The notes under the pieces are model-generated. The model did not search any database. It worked only from the letters and a program-made list of their open reading frames with translations, and was not told the origin of the DNA. From a virus, in IMG/VR virus record IMGVR_UViG_3300043411_000614, positions 1 through 20,118 of that record: 20,118 bases of DNA; one strand, 5' to 3'. The translations under genes were made by a program, and so were the position numbers. Position 1 is the first letter of the stretch. The number at the start of each line of letters is the position of its first letter. This document shows positions 19,893-20,118 of the stretch, piece by piece.

Positions 19893-20118
19893 ATGAAAAG
19901 AGAAAAATTAAATATATCAAAAGATGACGCTCTAGAGTTCGCTCTTGGGGATAACGCGGAGGGTTTTAAACTTATTGAAGATAAGTTGGTTGATACGTCT
20001 CGATGGTCAGAAATTCACGAAATAGTAATTCAAAGAAATAGCGATGGTAAATTTTTCAAGGATAGCTATAGTGTCGGAGCGACAGAACAACAAGACGAAC
20101 AGCCTTGGGAATATGAAG
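19893..20118 (+). CDS. Hypothetical phage protein, cut by window end
   Basis: The ATG at 19893 opens a frame that is still open at the last base (75 full codons seen). The protein is charged, with Lys-Arg-Glu near the N-terminus, Trp38-Ser-Glu-Ile-His-Glu-Ile-Val, a strand with Asp-Gly-Lys-Phe-Phe (51-55), and Gly-Ala-Thr-Glu-Gln-Gln-Asp-Glu-Gln-Pro-Trp-Glu (62-73). That Thr-Glu-x-Gln-Asp/Glu...Pro-Trp ending recalls small phage proteins next to RecB-like nucleases. Function unknown, and its true length lies outside the window. Confidence 0.6.
   Translation, partial: MKREKLNISKDDALEFALGDNAEGFKLIEDKLVDTSRWSEIHEIVIQRNSDGKFFKDSYSVGATEQQDEQPWEYE

Noticed and set aside
1-20118. tRNA genes, CRISPR arrays and insertion sequences
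   Set aside because: I saw no cloverleaf-like segment in the few gaps, no regularly spaced repeats with spacers, and no transposase or terminal inverted repeats.

Overview
The window is a compact, AT-rich (about one third G+C by eye) stretch of a tailed-phage or prophage genome. Every supported gene is on the + strand. Genes are packed end to end, often with 4-base ATGA overlaps, and many are small unknowns of the kind seen in phage early regions. Gene content (a RecA-like recombinase, DnaB-like helicase, DnaG-like primase, RecB/Cas4-like nuclease, YopX protein, DNA methyltransferase and many small ORFs) points to a double-stranded DNA phage of a bacterium. The host is probably bacterial because several sigma70-type promoters are present, one of them a perfect TTGACA-N17-TATAAT. 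Most start codons lack a Shine-Dalgarno sequence and instead follow an AT-rich tract such as TTAATT. The host group cannot be fixed from this.

Layout. (1) 1-2.3 kb: small proteins, a DUF1360-like membrane protein, a perfect promoter, a leader of about 180 bases with several nested pairings, a coiled-coil protein and an NlpC/P60-like cell-wall peptidase. (2) 2.3-7.5 kb: a sugar-modification cluster with three GT-A-type glycosyltransferase-like proteins, an FkbM/METTL24-like methyltransferase and a GDP-mannose 4,6-dehydratase homologue, with small unknowns between. (3) 7.5-11.8 kb: a phage RecA interrupted exactly in its Walker A motif by a 346-residue intein with a LAGLIDADG endonuclease, several small genes, and two tandem paralogous PD-(D/E)XK-type nucleases of DUF559/Vsr flavour. 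A promoter bracketed by three CGAACGA repeats lies between the nucleases. (4) 11.8-15 kb: replication genes (DnaB-like helicase, Toprim primase) with small genes. (5) 15-20.1 kb: a beta-class DNA methyltransferase next to an SNF2-type helicase, small unknowns, YopX, a RecB/Cas4-like nuclease and a gene cut by the window end.

Working together. RecA, the helicase, primase, RecB-like nuclease and resolvase-like nucleases form a plausible recombination-dependent replication set. The methyltransferase and SNF2 helicase form a DNA modification/remodelling pair. The glycosyl cluster could decorate a virion or host surface glycan, or less likely DNA. The most unusual items are the intein, whose sequence carries all three residues of the class 3 (Trp-Cys-Thr) splicing signature with Ala as first residue, and the structured region downstream of the perfect promoter.
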